NCBI GenBank assembly: GCA_017643495.1
Contig: JAEPNK010000001.1
Coordinates: forward strand, 1,469,623-1,533,622
Reading direction: 5' to 3'
Source of the DNA: Rhizobiaceae bacterium
GTDB lineage: Bacteria; Pseudomonadota; Alphaproteobacteria; Rhizobiales; Rhizobiaceae
Length of the DNA: 64,000 bases
The position numbers and the translations under genes were made by a program. Under the pieces are notes generated by a model. It was not told the DNA's origin. It saw only the letters and a list, made by a program, of their open reading frames with translations, and did not search any database. Within the stretch, counting starts at the first letter, position 1; every line of letters begins with the position of its first letter. Of this stretch, positions 1-9,373 are shown one piece after another.

Positions 1-318
1 TTGCCCACACCAGCCTCTAATTTGCCGGAAGGCAGCTGCAAGATTGGTTTCAGACCGCATCATGCTGCTCTGACGCCGGGCAATGGCAATGAACTGAAAA
101 TCGATCTTCCGGTTGCAGCAAGCGAGATCACCGGATCGGAGACTTTTGTCCATCTGGAAGACGGGCAAAGCAGGCTGGTTGTCCTGAGCCACGGCATTCA
201 CAACATGAAGATCGGGAGTACTGTTTCAGTCTATCTCGATCCGCGGAAATTCTTTGTTTTTGACAGTGCTGATCAGCTTGTGGCTGCCCCTGTACTCAAC
301 CAGGCGGAGGTTGCATAA
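1..318 (+). CDS. glpS: Glycerol ABC transporter ATP-binding subunit GlpS, C-terminal fragment
   Basis: The reading frame is open from the first base and ends in TAA, so the ATPase core and true start lie outside the window. The 105 visible residues are the C-terminal regulatory (TOBE-like) region of an MalK-type ABC ATPase: the IGFRPHHAAL segment is the usual start of that domain. It abuts glpT with no gap, and in rhizobial GlpSTPQV systems two different ATPases pair in one importer for glycerol. The assignment to GlpS rather than another MalK-like ATPase comes from gene order (second ATPase, two permeases, DUF2160 protein and binding protein follow). The initial TTG is only the first codon of the window, not a proposed start. 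Confidence 0.8.
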   Translation: MPTPASNLPEGSCKIGFRPHHAALTPGNGNELKIDLPVAASEITGSETFVHLEDGQSRLVVLSHGIHNMKIGSTVSVYLDPRKFFVFDSADQLVAAPVLNQAEVA

Positions 319-1392
319 ATGGCCCGCATTACCCTGGACAAGATTGCCCATTCCTATCTGCCGTCACCCAAGTCGGATGCAGATTTTTCTCTCAAGGAAA
401 TTGATCATGATTGGCATGATGGTGGTGCCTACGCGCTTCTGGGGCCTTCCGGTTGTGGCAAGACAACCCTGCTCAATATCATTTCCGGATTGCTCACACC
501 TTCAAAGGGAAACATCCTGTTCGATGGTGAAAACGTAACAGACCTGCCAACCGAACTGCGCAATATTGCCCAGGTATTCCAGTTCCCGGTGATCTACGAC
601 ACGATGACGGTTGCGCAAAACCTGGCCTTTCCTCTCGCAAACAGGCATGTCGCCAGAGACGAGATTGACCGGCGTGTTTCGGAAATGATCGAAATCCTTG
701 ACCTGGGTGACAAGGCGGACCGCAAGGCAAGAGGGCTCACGGCTGATGAAAAACAGAAGATTTCACTCGGCCGTGGCCTTGTCCGGCATGATGTGAATGC
801 GATCCTGTTTGATGAGCCCCTTACGGTTATTGATCCGCACATGAAATGGCAGTTGCGTACCAAGCTCAAGGAATTGCACCGCCAGCTTGGTCATACCATG
901 ATTTATGTGACCCATGACCAGACTGAAGCGCTTACCTTCGCTGACAAGGTTGTGGTCATGTACGAAGGAGAGGTTGTCCAGATTGGCACCCCTGAGGATC
1001 TCTTCGACCGTCCGGCACATACTTTTGTGGGCTATTTCATCGGTTCTCCGGGGATGAATGTTATTTCCTGCGAACTGGACGGAAAAAAAGCCCGGATCGG
1101 TGAAAGCACCATCAGTCTGGGCAAGGCGTATGGCAAGGACACCGGAAAGATCGAACTGGGTATCAGGCCCGAGTTCGTGAAGTTCACGAACAAGAAATCC
1201 GGCTTGCCGTTCCAGGTCGAGGCCGTTGAGAACATCGGGCGGTTCCGCATTGCCCGCGGAAGTGTTGAAGGGCACGGAATAACTGCACTTTTACAGGAAG
1301 GTGAGGTTGTCCCGGATTCACCGCGTGTGGCCTTCGAGAAAGACCGCATCAACATATACAGCGACTCCCACATCGTTGAAGGGAAGGGGTGA
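319..1392 (+). CDS. glpT: Glycerol ABC transporter ATP-binding subunit GlpT
   Basis: ABC ATPase of 357 residues, the second energising subunit of the glycerol importer. Walker A is GPSGCGKTT at residues 42-50, Walker B is AILFDEP near 161-167, the switch histidine is in THD near 199, and a C-terminal TOBE-type region follows from about residue 250. The ABC signature normally read as LSGGQ is replaced by a segment near residues 140-152 reading LTADEKQKISLGRGL. Two stacked composite sites with GlpS could therefore be asymmetric. The ATG follows directly after the glpS stop, and the stop overlaps the GTG of glpP (GTGA), indicating one transcript. As far as I recall, the degenerate signature is shared by relatives of this family, so it does not by itself imply a dead enzyme. 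Confidence 0.88.
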   Translation: MARITLDKIAHSYLPSPKSDADFSLKEIDHDWHDGGAYALLGPSGCGKTTLLNIISGLLTPSKGNILFDGENVTDLPTELRNIAQVFQFPVIYDTMTVAQNLAFPLANRHVARDEIDRRVSEMIEILDLGDKADRKARGLTADEKQKISLGRGLVRHDVNAILFDEPLTVIDPHMKWQLRTKLKELHRQLGHTMIYVTHDQTEALTFADKVVVMYEGEVVQIGTPEDLFDRPAHTFVGYFIGSPGMNVISCELDGKKARIGESTISLGKAYGKDTGKIELGIRPEFVKFTNKKSGLPFQVEAVENIGRFRIARGSVEGHGITALLQEGEVVPDSPRVAFEKDRINIYSDSHIVEGKG

Positions 1393-2279
1393 GCATGGAC
1401 AAAACCTACAACAACCGGGCCTGGTTGCTGGTCATTCCCGTCTTTGTACTTGTCGCACTCAGCGCAATCATTCCGATCATGACTGTGGTCAACTATTCCG
1501 TTCAGGACACGTTTGGCGGCAACCAGTTTTTCTGGGCCGGCACCGAATGGTTTCAGGATGTACTTCGCTCGGAGCGCTTCTGGAACGCCATGAGCCGCAA
1601 CCTCGTGTTCTCTGTCATCATTCTGGCAATTGAAATTCCGCTTGGAATAGCCATTGCCCTGGCCATGCCTCGCAAGGGAATATGGGTGCCGGTTTGTCTG
1701 GTGCTGATGGCCCTGCCACTACTTATTCCCTGGAATGTTGTGGGCACCATCTGGCAGATTTTCGGCCGGGCCGACATCGGGCTGATGGGCTATCTGCTTT
1801 CCGAGCTTGGCATTAATTACAACTACGCAAGCAATGTGCTTGATGCCTGGGTCACGATCATCATCATGGATGTATGGCATTGGACAAGTCTGGTTGTTTT
1901 GCTGTGCTACGCCGGTCTGGTTTCCATACCCGATGCATATTACCAGGCGGCCCGCATTGACGGCGCATCACGCTGGTCTGTGTTTCGCTATATTCAACTT
2001 CCCAAATTGCGGGGTGTCCTGATCATCGCATTCCTGCTCCGGTTCATGGATTCATTCATGATCTATACCGAGCCGTTCGTTCTGACCGGGGGAGGGCCGG
2101 GCAACTCGACGACCTTCACCTCGATTGATCTGGTCAAACAGGCCGTGGGTCAGTTCGATCTCGGGCCGGCAGCTGCAATGTCACTGATCTATCAACTCGT
2201 CGTGCTACTGGTTTGCTACGTTTTCTACACGGTGATGACCAATGTGGGCGCCGACAAGCCGGTGGAGGTGGAAGACTGA
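1389..2279 (+). CDS. glpP: Glycerol ABC transporter permease GlpP
   Basis: Inner-membrane permease of 296 residues, MalF-like in class, with about six predicted membrane segments beginning near residue 10. The cytoplasmic EAA coupling loop is visible as AARIDGASRWSVFRYIQLP near residues 195-213, the part that docks on the ATPase pair. GTG at 1389 overlaps the glpT stop; ATG at 1395 is an equally possible start two codons in. The gene ends in an ATGA overlap with glpQ. Function is assigned from family plus operon order; the substrate (glycerol) is inferred from the GlpSTPQV organisation. Confidence 0.88.
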   Translation: MSMDKTYNNRAWLLVIPVFVLVALSAIIPIMTVVNYSVQDTFGGNQFFWAGTEWFQDVLRSERFWNAMSRNLVFSVIILAIEIPLGIAIALAMPRKGIWVPVCLVLMALPLLIPWNVVGTIWQIFGRADIGLMGYLLSELGINYNYASNVLDAWVTIIIMDVWHWTSLVVLLCYAGLVSIPDAYYQAARIDGASRWSVFRYIQLPKLRGVLIIAFLLRFMDSFMIYTEPFVLTGGGPGNSTTFTSIDLVKQAVGQFDLGPAAAMSLIYQLVVLLVCYVFYTVMTNVGADKPVEVED

Positions 2280-3190
2280 TGAATACTGTCAACCGGACCC
2301 AGGTGGCTCAAACGGACATGGGCCAGACCACTGCCTCAGACAACCGCATTGATTTGAGCGGTTTGCGGACACACAATAAGGCGCAGACCGGTACAGGCTG
2401 GAAATGGCTTGTGCCAACGCTCTACATCGTTTTCCTGATGTTGCCGATCTACTGGTTGCTCAACATGAGCTTCAAGACAAACCAGGAGATACTCTCCAGT
2501 TTCACGCTTTTTCCCCAGGAGCCAACGCTTGCCAATTACCGGAAAATCCTGACAGATCCTTCCTGGTATTCAGGCTATATCAACTCCATCACGTATGTGG
2601 CCTTGAACACATTGATCTCGATATCGGTCGCCTTGCCGGCCGCATATGCGTTTTCCCGTTACCGGTTTCTCGGCGACAAGCACATGTTCTTCTGGCTCCT
2701 GTCAAACCGGATGGCACCGGCGGCAGTGTTTGTGTTGCCGTTCTTCCAGCTTTATTCCGCTTTCGGTCTGATTGACACCCATATCGCTGTTGCTCTGGCT
2801 CACTGCCTGTTCAATGTGCCTCTGGCAGTCTGGATCCTTGAAGGTTTCATGTCCGGAGTACCAAAGGAGATAGATGAAACCGCTTATATTGACGGTTATT
2901 CATTCCCAAAATTCTTCGTGAAGATATTCATTCCCCTGATCGCCTCCGGCATTGGTGTGGCTGCGTTCTTCTGCTTCATGTTCTCATGGGTGGAACTGCT
3001 GATTGCCCGCACATTGACAACCACGGATGCAAAACCGATCGCGGCAATCATGACGCGCACGGTCGGTGCAGCCGGTGTTGATTGGGGCGTACTTGCTGCA
3101 GCCGGGGTTCTTACCATCATTCCGGGTGCACTCGTCATTTGGTTTGTCCGCAATTACATCGCCAAGGGCTTCGCCCTGGGCCGGGTATAA
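2279..3190 (+). CDS. glpQ: Glycerol ABC transporter permease GlpQ
   Basis: Second permease, 303 residues, MalG-like. A hydrophilic N-terminus of about 40 residues precedes six predicted membrane spans, and the EAA loop contains ETAYIDGYSFPKFF near residues 200-213. I chose ATG 2279 because it forms the ATGA overlap with glpP and the protein then begins MNTVNRTQ; a start further upstream at 2213 would run deep into glpP. The protein pairs with GlpP as the transmembrane channel of the importer. Confidence 0.88.
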   Translation: MNTVNRTQVAQTDMGQTTASDNRIDLSGLRTHNKAQTGTGWKWLVPTLYIVFLMLPIYWLLNMSFKTNQEILSSFTLFPQEPTLANYRKILTDPSWYSGYINSITYVALNTLISISVALPAAYAFSRYRFLGDKHMFFWLLSNRMAPAAVFVLPFFQLYSAFGLIDTHIAVALAHCLFNVPLAVWILEGFMSGVPKEIDETAYIDGYSFPKFFVKIFIPLIASGIGVAAFFCFMFSWVELLIARTLTTTDAKPIAAIMTRTVGAAGVDWGVLAAAGVLTIIPGALVIWFVRNYIAKGFALGRV

Positions 3191-3204
3191 GGGAGGGAGT
3201 TACT

Positions 3205-3486
3205 ATGGATTTGTCATGGATGGCATGGACGCTTCCAACAGCCCTTTTCTGGATTGGTATCGTCGGATGCCTCGCTGCCATGTGTGTGTGGGAGTATTTC
3301 TCGCCCGGGGGCAGTCCCCGGGTAGGAATACTGCGCTTTGAGACCACTCGTGGCGACCGGCTTTTCATATCGCTTCTTGGCAGTGCTTTCATCCATCTCG
3401 CCTGGCTTGGACTTGTCGGTCCCGGCTTGTGGTGGGCTTTTGGCATCTCGCTTCTCTATGCACTGGTCGTGTTCAGAACAGTGTGA
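3205..3486 (+). CDS. Small membrane protein of the glycerol transporter operon (DUF2160 family)
   Basis: 93-residue protein with three hydrophobic stretches (about residues 8-28, 52-70 and 72-90) and little soluble sequence. The start ATG at 3205 is preceded by GGGAGGG at 3191-3197. It sits between permease glpQ and binding-protein gene glpV, the place where DUF2160 proteins are found in rhizobial glycerol uptake operons. No enzymatic motif is visible. It is probably an accessory membrane component of the transporter, but its role is not established. Confidence 0.8.
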   Translation: MDLSWMAWTLPTALFWIGIVGCLAAMCVWEYFSPGGSPRVGILRFETTRGDRLFISLLGSAFIHLAWLGLVGPGLWWAFGISLLYALVVFRTV

Positions 3487-3556
3487 TGCCCAACTCGATA
3501 CACCGTATGGTCGCGTGCGGTGCCAACAACGCATTAAACTCAAGGGAGGATACAAA

Positions 3557-5275
3557 ATGCGAAACTATCTTTTAACCACGGCAGCTGCAGCGGTTCTGCT
3601 TGCAGCTACCGGTTCTGCCCAGGCCGACATGGCCGCGGCAGAAAAATTCCTGGCCGAAGAAATCAACGGAGTTTCGGTTCTTTCGGAAGATGAGCAGAAA
3701 AAGGAAATGCAGTGGTTCATCGACGCTGCAAAGCCATTTGCAGGCATGGAAATCAAGGTGGTGTCAGAGACAATTGCCACCCATGAATATGAGTCCAAGG
3801 TTCTTGCACCTGCATTCACTGCCATTACCGGTATCAAGGTCACACACGACCTGATCGGCGAAGGCGATGTGGTTGAGAAACTGCAAACCCAGATGCAGTC
3901 TGGTGAAAACATCTATGATGCCTATGTCAACGACTCTGACCTGATCGGTACCCACTGGCGTTACCAGCAGGTCCGCAACCTGACAGACTGGATGGACGGT
4001 GAAGGCAAGGATGTAACCCTTCCAACACTCGACATCGAGGACTTCATCGGAACATCCTTTACGACTGCACCGGATGGCAAGCTCTACCAGCTTCCGGACC
4101 AGCAGTTCGCAAACCTTTACTGGTTTCGGTATGACTGGTTCAACGACGAGAAAAACAAGGCCGATTTCAAGGAAAAATACGGCTATGACCTCGGTGTTCC
4201 TGTAAACTGGTCAGCTTATGAAGACATCGCAGAATTCTTCACCGGACGGGATTTGTCCCACCTTGGTGTTGAAGGCAAGGTCTATGGCAACATGGACTAT
4301 GGCAAGAAAGACCCTTCTCTCGGCTGGCGTTACACTGATGCATGGATGTCCATGGCTGGCATGGGCGACAAGGGCGAACCAAACGGCCTTCCGGTTGATG
4401 AATGGGGTATTCGTGTGAACGAAAACTCCCAGCCTGTAGGTTCTTGTGTTGCCCGTGGCGGTGCAACCAATTCACCAGCCGCAGTCTATGCGGTCGAAAA
4501 AGCAATCGAGTGGTTGCAGAAGTATTCGCCACCGGAAGCAGCAGGCATGACCTTTGGTGAAGCCGGTCCAATCCCTGCCCAGGGTAATGTTGCTCAACAG
4601 ATGTTCTGGTATACTGCGTTCACAGCGGCAACCGTCAAACCTGACCTTCCAGTCATGAATGAAGACGGTACACCGAAATGGCGCATGGCTCCTTCCCCTC
4701 ACGGTGTGTACTGGGAAGAAGGCACAAAGATCGGTTATCAGGATGCCGGTTCGTGGACATTGATGAAATCAACACCGACTGACCGTGCAAAAGCGGCTTG
4801 GCTCTATGCCCAGTTCGTTGTTTCGAAAACGGTTGATGTCAAGAAGTCTGATGTTGGTCTTACCTTTATCCGCGAGTCCACGATCGATTCTGATCACTTC
4901 TCCGAACGTGCGGACAAGCTTGGTGGCCTGATCGAGTTTTACCGTTCGCCAGCCCGTGTTCAGTGGTCTCCAACCGGTACAAATGTTCCTGACTATCCAA
5001 AGCTTGCACAGCTGTGGTGGCAGAACATTGGCGACGCCATGTCCGGAGCCAAAACTGCACAGGAAGCACTCGACAGCCTTTGCGAAGCCCAGGAAAAGGT
5101 CCTTGCCCGTCTTGAGCGTGCTGGCGTTCAGGGTGACCTCGGTCCGAAGCTCAACGAGGAGCGCGACGCTGAGGAATGGCTGAAAGAAGCCGGTGCTCCA
5201 AAGGCAAAGGTTGAGAATGAAAAGCCGGATGGCGAAACAATCGCATATGACGAGCTGATCAAAAGCTGGCAATAA
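3557..5275 (+). CDS. glpV: Periplasmic glycerol-binding protein GlpV
   Basis: Extracellular solute-binding protein of 572 residues, larger than most sugar binders, as is usual for GlpV. The N-terminus is a Sec signal peptide: MRNY, a hydrophobic core rich in Ala and Leu, and a probable cleavage after AQA near residue 24. The start ATG at 3557 follows GGGAGGA at 3544-3550. It is the last gene of the operon in the window and is followed by a strong terminator. It would capture glycerol in the periplasm and deliver it to GlpPQ. No glpK or glpD is present downstream, so the catabolic genes are presumably upstream of the window or elsewhere. Confidence 0.87.
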   Translation: MRNYLLTTAAAAVLLAATGSAQADMAAAEKFLAEEINGVSVLSEDEQKKEMQWFIDAAKPFAGMEIKVVSETIATHEYESKVLAPAFTAITGIKVTHDLIGEGDVVEKLQTQMQSGENIYDAYVNDSDLIGTHWRYQQVRNLTDWMDGEGKDVTLPTLDIEDFIGTSFTTAPDGKLYQLPDQQFANLYWFRYDWFNDEKNKADFKEKYGYDLGVPVNWSAYEDIAEFFTGRDLSHLGVEGKVYGNMDYGKKDPSLGWRYTDAWMSMAGMGDKGEPNGLPVDEWGIRVNENSQPVGSCVARGGATNSPAAVYAVEKAIEWLQKYSPPEAAGMTFGEAGPIPAQGNVAQQMFWYTAFTAATVKPDLPVMNEDGTPKWRMAPSPHGVYWEEGTKIGYQDAGSWTLMKSTPTDRAKAAWLYAQFVVSKTVDVKKSDVGLTFIRESTIDSDHFSERADKLGGLIEFYRSPARVQWSPTGTNVPDYPKLAQLWWQNIGDAMSGAKTAQEALDSLCEAQEKVLARLERAGVQGDLGPKLNEERDAEEWLKEAGAPKAKVENEKPDGETIAYDELIKSWQ

Positions 5276-5311
5276 CAGCGACAAGAACAGCCTTACTGCA
5301 AGGCTAGAATG

Positions 5312-5338
5312 GCCCGGCACTTTTGTGCCGGGCTTTTT
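5312..5338 (+). terminator. Rho-independent terminator of the glycerol transporter operon
   Basis: Nine-base-pair perfect stem GCCCGGCAC / GTGCCGGGC (5312-5320 with 5325-5333), a TTTT loop and a run of five T at 5334-5338, 36 bp after the glpV stop. Confidence 0.93.
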
Positions 5339-5561
5339 CGTGGCAGTTGGCTTTGGTAATTTTGACTGACAATTAGTTCTTGCTTTCAACACAATTTGCG
5401 AATAATGCTTTACTTATCGATATTTGCCGGACTACTTGGCTTTTCGCCCATCTCCGATGGCTGCGCACAATTCAGGCTCTTCTACAATAATCGAAAATTG
5501 GCTGGGACACGATGAGCGTGGCTCAGTTTATGTGCAATTTCATTGGTGAAAGGACTTTTCA

Positions 5562-5771
5562 ATGACCAAGGGAACCGTAAAATTTTATAACAGCACCAAA
5601 GGCTTTGGTTTTATCCAACCTGAAGACGGCTCGCAGGATGTTTTCGTTCATGCGACTGCGCTCGAAAGAGCTGGCGTCAGCGGGCTTGCTGAAGGACAAC
5701 AGGTGAGTTTTGAAACAGAAATCGACAAGCGAAGCGGCAAGAGCGCTGTTAGCACGATCGAAGTTCTCTGA
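5562..5771 (+). CDS. Cold-shock domain protein (CspA family)
   Basis: 69-residue single-domain OB-fold nucleic-acid-binding protein. RNP1 is KGFGFI (residues 13-18) and RNP2 is VFVHATAL (near 27-34), with the usual aromatic and basic RNA-binding surface. The start ATG follows AAAGGA with good spacing. About 220 bp separate the gene from the preceding terminator, room for a promoter and the long 5' leader typical of cold-shock genes, although I cannot show a leader structure. Such proteins act as RNA chaperones; which condition induces this one is unknown. Confidence 0.93.
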   Translation: MTKGTVKFYNSTKGFGFIQPEDGSQDVFVHATALERAGVSGLAEGQQVSFETEIDKRSGKSAVSTIEVL

Positions 5772-5889
5772 TTGCTGTGTGGCATTCGGCGGCAAAATGC
5801 TTGCCGTTGAATGTTCAAGGTATGCGGATTGACCACGGATGTACTGGCAATTCGTATCGAATGGCTAAATGACCATTTGATAAAGGAAA

Positions 5890-5913
5890 GACGGGGCGCG
5901 CCCCGTCTTTTTT
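5890..5913 (+). terminator. Rho-independent terminator, probably bidirectional
   Basis: GACGGGG-CGCG-CCCCGTC at 5890-5907, with six T on the plus strand (5908-5913) and a T-rich stretch on the other strand. It lies between the cold-shock gene and the convergent dehydrogenase gene. Confidence 0.88.
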
Positions 5914-5926
5914 GTTTCTGCGATGC

Positions 5927-6688
5927 TTACGCCATCAATTGCCCGCCGTTAATCTCAATAACCTGTCCTGTAATGTAACCCGACAGTTTTTCGCTGGCGA
6001 GAAATACAAATGCGGGAGCGCAGTCTGCTGGCATACCAAGCCGCTGGAGGGGAATTGATTTTCGGGTTGTTTCCAACTTTTCCGAAGTCGAGTATCGGTC
6101 GTGAAAATCGGTTGAAATTGTACCCGGCGACACAGCGTTTACACGAATATTGTCTGGCCCGAGTTCTCTTGCAAGTGCTCTTGAATAGGTTGCTACAAAC
6201 GCTTTTGTTGCACTGTAAATGGAAGAACCGGGGCTGCCGCCCGTGCGGGCCGAGATTGAAACCGTGTTTACAATTGATCCGGCATCCGATTTCCGGATTG
6301 CGGGAATGAGGCCCCGGGTTACATTCACGACTGCTGTCTGGTTTAGCGTCACCAGTTGGTCATACTGTGCATCACTGAGTTCGTCGGCAGGGAAGCGTCC
6401 GAACATTGTGCCCGCATTGTTGACGAGTATGTCAATGCTGTCGGTCTCTTCCATGACGGCTTTTACAAATGATTGTATGTCCGCAAGCTTTGTGAAATCA
6501 GCTTCGAATACCTTGTCGGCGATGCCGTCCAGTTGATTGGCGGTACCTGTTCGCCCGCTATGTGCCAGCACACGGGCACCGCAGTTCCGAAATGCAATCG
6601 CTGCCGCCTGGCCAATTCCTCTGCCAGCACCCGTAATCACAACGGTTTTGCTATCTAGGAGATGGGGATCGAACCCTGTATGTGTCAT
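5927..6688 (-). CDS. Short-chain dehydrogenase/reductase
   Basis: 253-residue classical SDR. The NAD(P)-binding motif TGAGRGIGQ is near residues 18-26, NNAG near 90, and the catalytic Ser plus YSATK (Tyr-x-x-x-Lys) near residues 145-160, followed by the PG motif and a C-terminal SGYITGQ segment typical of the FabG-like group. The start at 6688 (MTHTGFDP) is chosen because further upstream codons give an unrelated basic extension. Likely an NAD(P)H-dependent oxidoreductase of an alcohol or ketone. The substrate cannot be read from the sequence, and neighbours give no pathway clue. Confidence 0.87.
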   Translation of the reverse strand: MTHTGFDPHLLDSKTVVITGAGRGIGQAAAIAFRNCGARVLAHSGRTGTANQLDGIADKVFEADFTKLADIQSFVKAVMEETDSIDILVNNAGTMFGRFPADELSDAQYDQLVTLNQTAVVNVTRGLIPAIRKSDAGSIVNTVSISARTGGSPGSSIYSATKAFVATYSRALARELGPDNIRVNAVSPGTISTDFHDRYSTSEKLETTRKSIPLQRLGMPADCAPAFVFLASEKLSGYITGQVIEINGGQLMA

Positions 6689-6754
6689 GAAAATTCCCAC
6701 ATGCTGAAATGTCTTTTTTGCACGTGGCTTGTATAGAGGTCTTGCTGTTGCAAG

Positions 6755-6788
6755 GCCAGTACCGGGCAAGGCCCGGTACTGGCTTTTT
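6755..6788. repeat. Strong hairpin between the dehydrogenase and BCCT genes
   Basis: Thirteen-base-pair inverted repeat GCCAGTACCGGGC / GCCCGGTACTGGC (6755-6767 with 6771-6783), followed by five T on the plus strand. Both flanking genes run on the minus strand, where the T-tract falls on the wrong side. It may stop antisense transcription or act without a U-tract after the transporter gene. Confidence 0.7.
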
Positions 6789-6791
6789 GGG

Positions 6792-8414
6792 TTACTGTTT
6801 GGATGCTTCTCGCAAGCCGATCACCAGGCTCACGCACATCGCCAGAAGCACGATCGTGAACGGGAAACCGGTCGAAACAGCCATGGCTTGAAGCGCCGTC
6901 AACGCACCTGCGCCACCAACCAGCAGCAGGGTCGCAGCAACAACACCTTCGAATGTGCACCAGAAGACCCTTTGGGATACCGGTGCGTCGGTCTTGCCGC
7001 CAGCCGTGATTGTGTCGATCACAAGCGATCCGGAGTCGGATGAGGTGATGAAGAACACAAGCACCAGCACAATGCCAATGAAGGACGCGATGGAAGCAAG
7101 TGGCAGCGGCTTCAGCATTTCAAACAGCTTTAGCTCAAGTGCTGCATCCTTCACCGGTGCGGCAGAGTCTGCAACAACCTGGGAAATGGCTGTGCCACCA
7201 AATACACCCATCCAGACCACGCACACCAGTGTCGGGATAACAATCACGCAGAAGACGAACTCGCGAACGGAACGTCCACGTGACACGCGTGCGATGAACA
7301 TGCCGACAAACGGGGACCAGGAAATCCACCAGGCCCAATAGAAGGCGGTCCAGCCCTGCATGAAGTTGGTGTCTTCACGTCCGAACGGATTGGACAGCGG
7401 CACCAGGTTGGTCACGTAAGAAGCACCACCCGAAGCGATTGTCGCAAGGATGTCACCGGTCGGCCCGACAAGAAGAACGAAAACCAGCAGTAATGCAGCA
7501 ATACCGATGTTGATTTCGGAGAGAACCTTCACACCGCCATCAAGGCCCCTGATAACGGAAACCAATGCCAGTGCGGTAATCAGCGAGATCAGGACAACCT
7601 TTGCAGCATTGCCGGTTCCCCAGCCAAACAGGTAGTTGAGGCCAGCCAGCGCTTGCTCTGTGCCGAAGCCCAGTGACGTGGCCAGACCGAACAGGGTTGC
7701 GAAGACTGCAGTGATGTCGATGATGTGACCCCACCAACCCCAGATACGCTCACCAAGGATCGGATAAAAAGCAGAACGCAATGTCAGCGGCAGGCCGCGG
7801 TTATACGTGAAAAATGCAAGCGAGAGCGCCACAACCGCATAAATGGCCCAGGGATGAAGGGCCCAGTGGAAAATGGTCGCCGCCATACCCAGGTCACGTG
7901 CGGCATCGACATTGTCTGCTGCTGCTCCAAGCGGCGCCCAGTCGGTGCGCAGCCCGTTTTCGGCACTGGTGCCGCCCAGTGATGAGGCGAAGTGGGACAT
8001 TGGCTCGGAAACCCCGAAGAACATGAGGCCGATGCCCATGCCGGCAGCGAAAAGCATCGCAAACCACCCCAGATATGAATAGTCAGGGGTTGCCTCATCG
8101 CCGCCCAGTCTCACCTTGCCGAGAGGGGAAAGCATGAGAAAGACGCAAAGCAGCACAAAAATGTTTGCGGCACTCAGGAAGAACCAGTCAAATGTTGAGG
8201 TCAGGAATGGCCGTAACCATCCGAAAAATTCGGTAGCGCCTGCCTGAAACATCAGCGTGATGAGAACGAATGCAATGATGGCTATCCCCGAGACAAGAAA
8301 AACGGGGTTGTGGATATCCAGGCCGAACGGTGTGATGTTGTCCTGGCCGATTTCATAATCCGTATCAATCGGATCCGGCGCTCTGTCGCCGGGATTGATG
8401 GTATCGTCAGTCAT
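6792..8414 (-). CDS. BCCT-family betaine/choline/carnitine transporter
   Basis: 540-residue integral membrane protein with twelve predicted spans. The family hallmark is the Trp-rich eighth helix, visible as AWWISWSPFVGMFIARVSRG around residues 350-370; the Gly-rich first helices (AGMGIGLMFFGVSEP) are also present. These symporters import quaternary-ammonium compounds with sodium or protons, for osmoprotection or as carbon and nitrogen source. The ATG at 8414 follows GAGGGG. There is no long C-terminal sensor tail of the BetP type, so osmotic self-regulation is less likely. The exact substrate is not determinable; no betaine catabolic genes are nearby. Confidence 0.92.
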   Translation of the reverse strand: MTDDTINPGDRAPDPIDTDYEIGQDNITPFGLDIHNPVFLVSGIAIIAFVLITLMFQAGATEFFGWLRPFLTSTFDWFFLSAANIFVLLCVFLMLSPLGKVRLGGDEATPDYSYLGWFAMLFAAGMGIGLMFFGVSEPMSHFASSLGGTSAENGLRTDWAPLGAAADNVDAARDLGMAATIFHWALHPWAIYAVVALSLAFFTYNRGLPLTLRSAFYPILGERIWGWWGHIIDITAVFATLFGLATSLGFGTEQALAGLNYLFGWGTGNAAKVVLISLITALALVSVIRGLDGGVKVLSEINIGIAALLLVFVLLVGPTGDILATIASGGASYVTNLVPLSNPFGREDTNFMQGWTAFYWAWWISWSPFVGMFIARVSRGRSVREFVFCVIVIPTLVCVVWMGVFGGTAISQVVADSAAPVKDAALELKLFEMLKPLPLASIASFIGIVLVLVFFITSSDSGSLVIDTITAGGKTDAPVSQRVFWCTFEGVVAATLLLVGGAGALTALQAMAVSTGFPFTIVLLAMCVSLVIGLREASKQ

Positions 8415-8536
8415 GGGATCCCCTCTGTGTTTTTGACGTAGAGTTTCAGAATAGCGGCAACCGAGGCGATTTTCCGCGATTCTGCGACGTTTTTCGGTCG
8501 TTAAGGGAATGATAATGGCAAAAAAGCGGCCTGCTG

Positions 8537-9373
8537 TTAACCCAAGCGCTGCTTTAAATTGAGGAGATCCCGCCAGGCAAGTGCCTTGTGGGCCGGTTGC
8601 CGCAAGAGATATGCAGGATGCAGTGTGGGTAATGCCGGAACGGTTATCTGTTGTGTTGTGACACTGTTCCAGCGCCCTCTGAGTTTCATTATGCCGTCGC
8701 TGGTCTTGAGCATGGTCTTTGCAGAAGAGCCGCCGAGAAGAACCAGGAATTTCGGTTTTGCCAGTTCAACATGGCGTTCAATGAATGGTCGGCAAATTTC
8801 TGTTTCCTGGGGTGTGGGAGTTCGATTGCCTGGCGGACGCCAGGGCAGTACGTTGGAAATATAGACACCGGTTCGGTCAAGGCCGATGGCGGCAAGCATC
8901 CGGTCAAGCAATTGTCCCGAACGCCCGACAAACGGCAGTCCTTGCAAATCTTCATCCCGCCCTGGGGCTTCTCCTACAAGCATTACCCGGGCTTCCGGGT
9001 TGCCATCTGCAAAGACAAGCGATTTTGCCGTCCGTTTCAGGTTGCACCCTTCGAAAGTCGACAGGATTTCGCGTAGTTCTTCTATTGTGCCTGCAGATCC
9101 CGCAAGCTCCCGGGCCTGATCAATTGCAGCCGCATCGGGAATGGTGGCTGATCCCGCAGGAGAATTGGTTGTTGGTGTTTGGGTTGGGTTTTTTCCCGTA
9201 CTGCCTCCAGGCGTTGTTTCGCGTTGTGCCAGAAACTGTTCCGGAGACTTTCGGGATGCGGGTTGGCGCGGAGGTGGGGGTGGTTCGCTAAAACGGTCAA
9301 TGGGCTTTTCATCCAGCAGCACATCGACGCCTGCCTCCACATACCACTCCAGAATTTCCCTGACCCTGTTCAT
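8537..9373 (-). CDS. Uracil-DNA glycosylase, family 4-like
   Basis: 278 residues. The first about 85 residues are low-complexity (Pro, Thr, Ser) and probably disordered. The glycosylase domain starts near residue 90: motif A is [17 protein letters not shown] (134-150) and motif B is HPAYLLRQP near 251. It would excise uracil from DNA to start base-excision repair. Classical family-4 enzymes bind a 4Fe-4S cluster through four cysteines. This protein has only two in all (110 and 194), so that cluster is not supported. The gene is divergent from etfQO with about 180 bp between. Confidence 0.85.
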   Translation of the reverse strand: MNRVREILEWYVEAGVDVLLDEKPIDRFSEPPPPPRQPASRKSPEQFLAQRETTPGGSTGKNPTQTPTTNSPAGSATIPDAAAIDQARELAGSAGTIEELREILSTFEGCNLKRTAKSLVFADGNPEARVMLVGEAPGRDEDLQGLPFVGRSGQLLDRMLAAIGLDRTGVYISNVLPWRPPGNRTPTPQETEICRPFIERHVELAKPKFLVLLGGSSAKTMLKTSDGIMKLRGRWNSVTTQQITVPALPTLHPAYLLRQPAHKALAWRDLLNLKQRLG

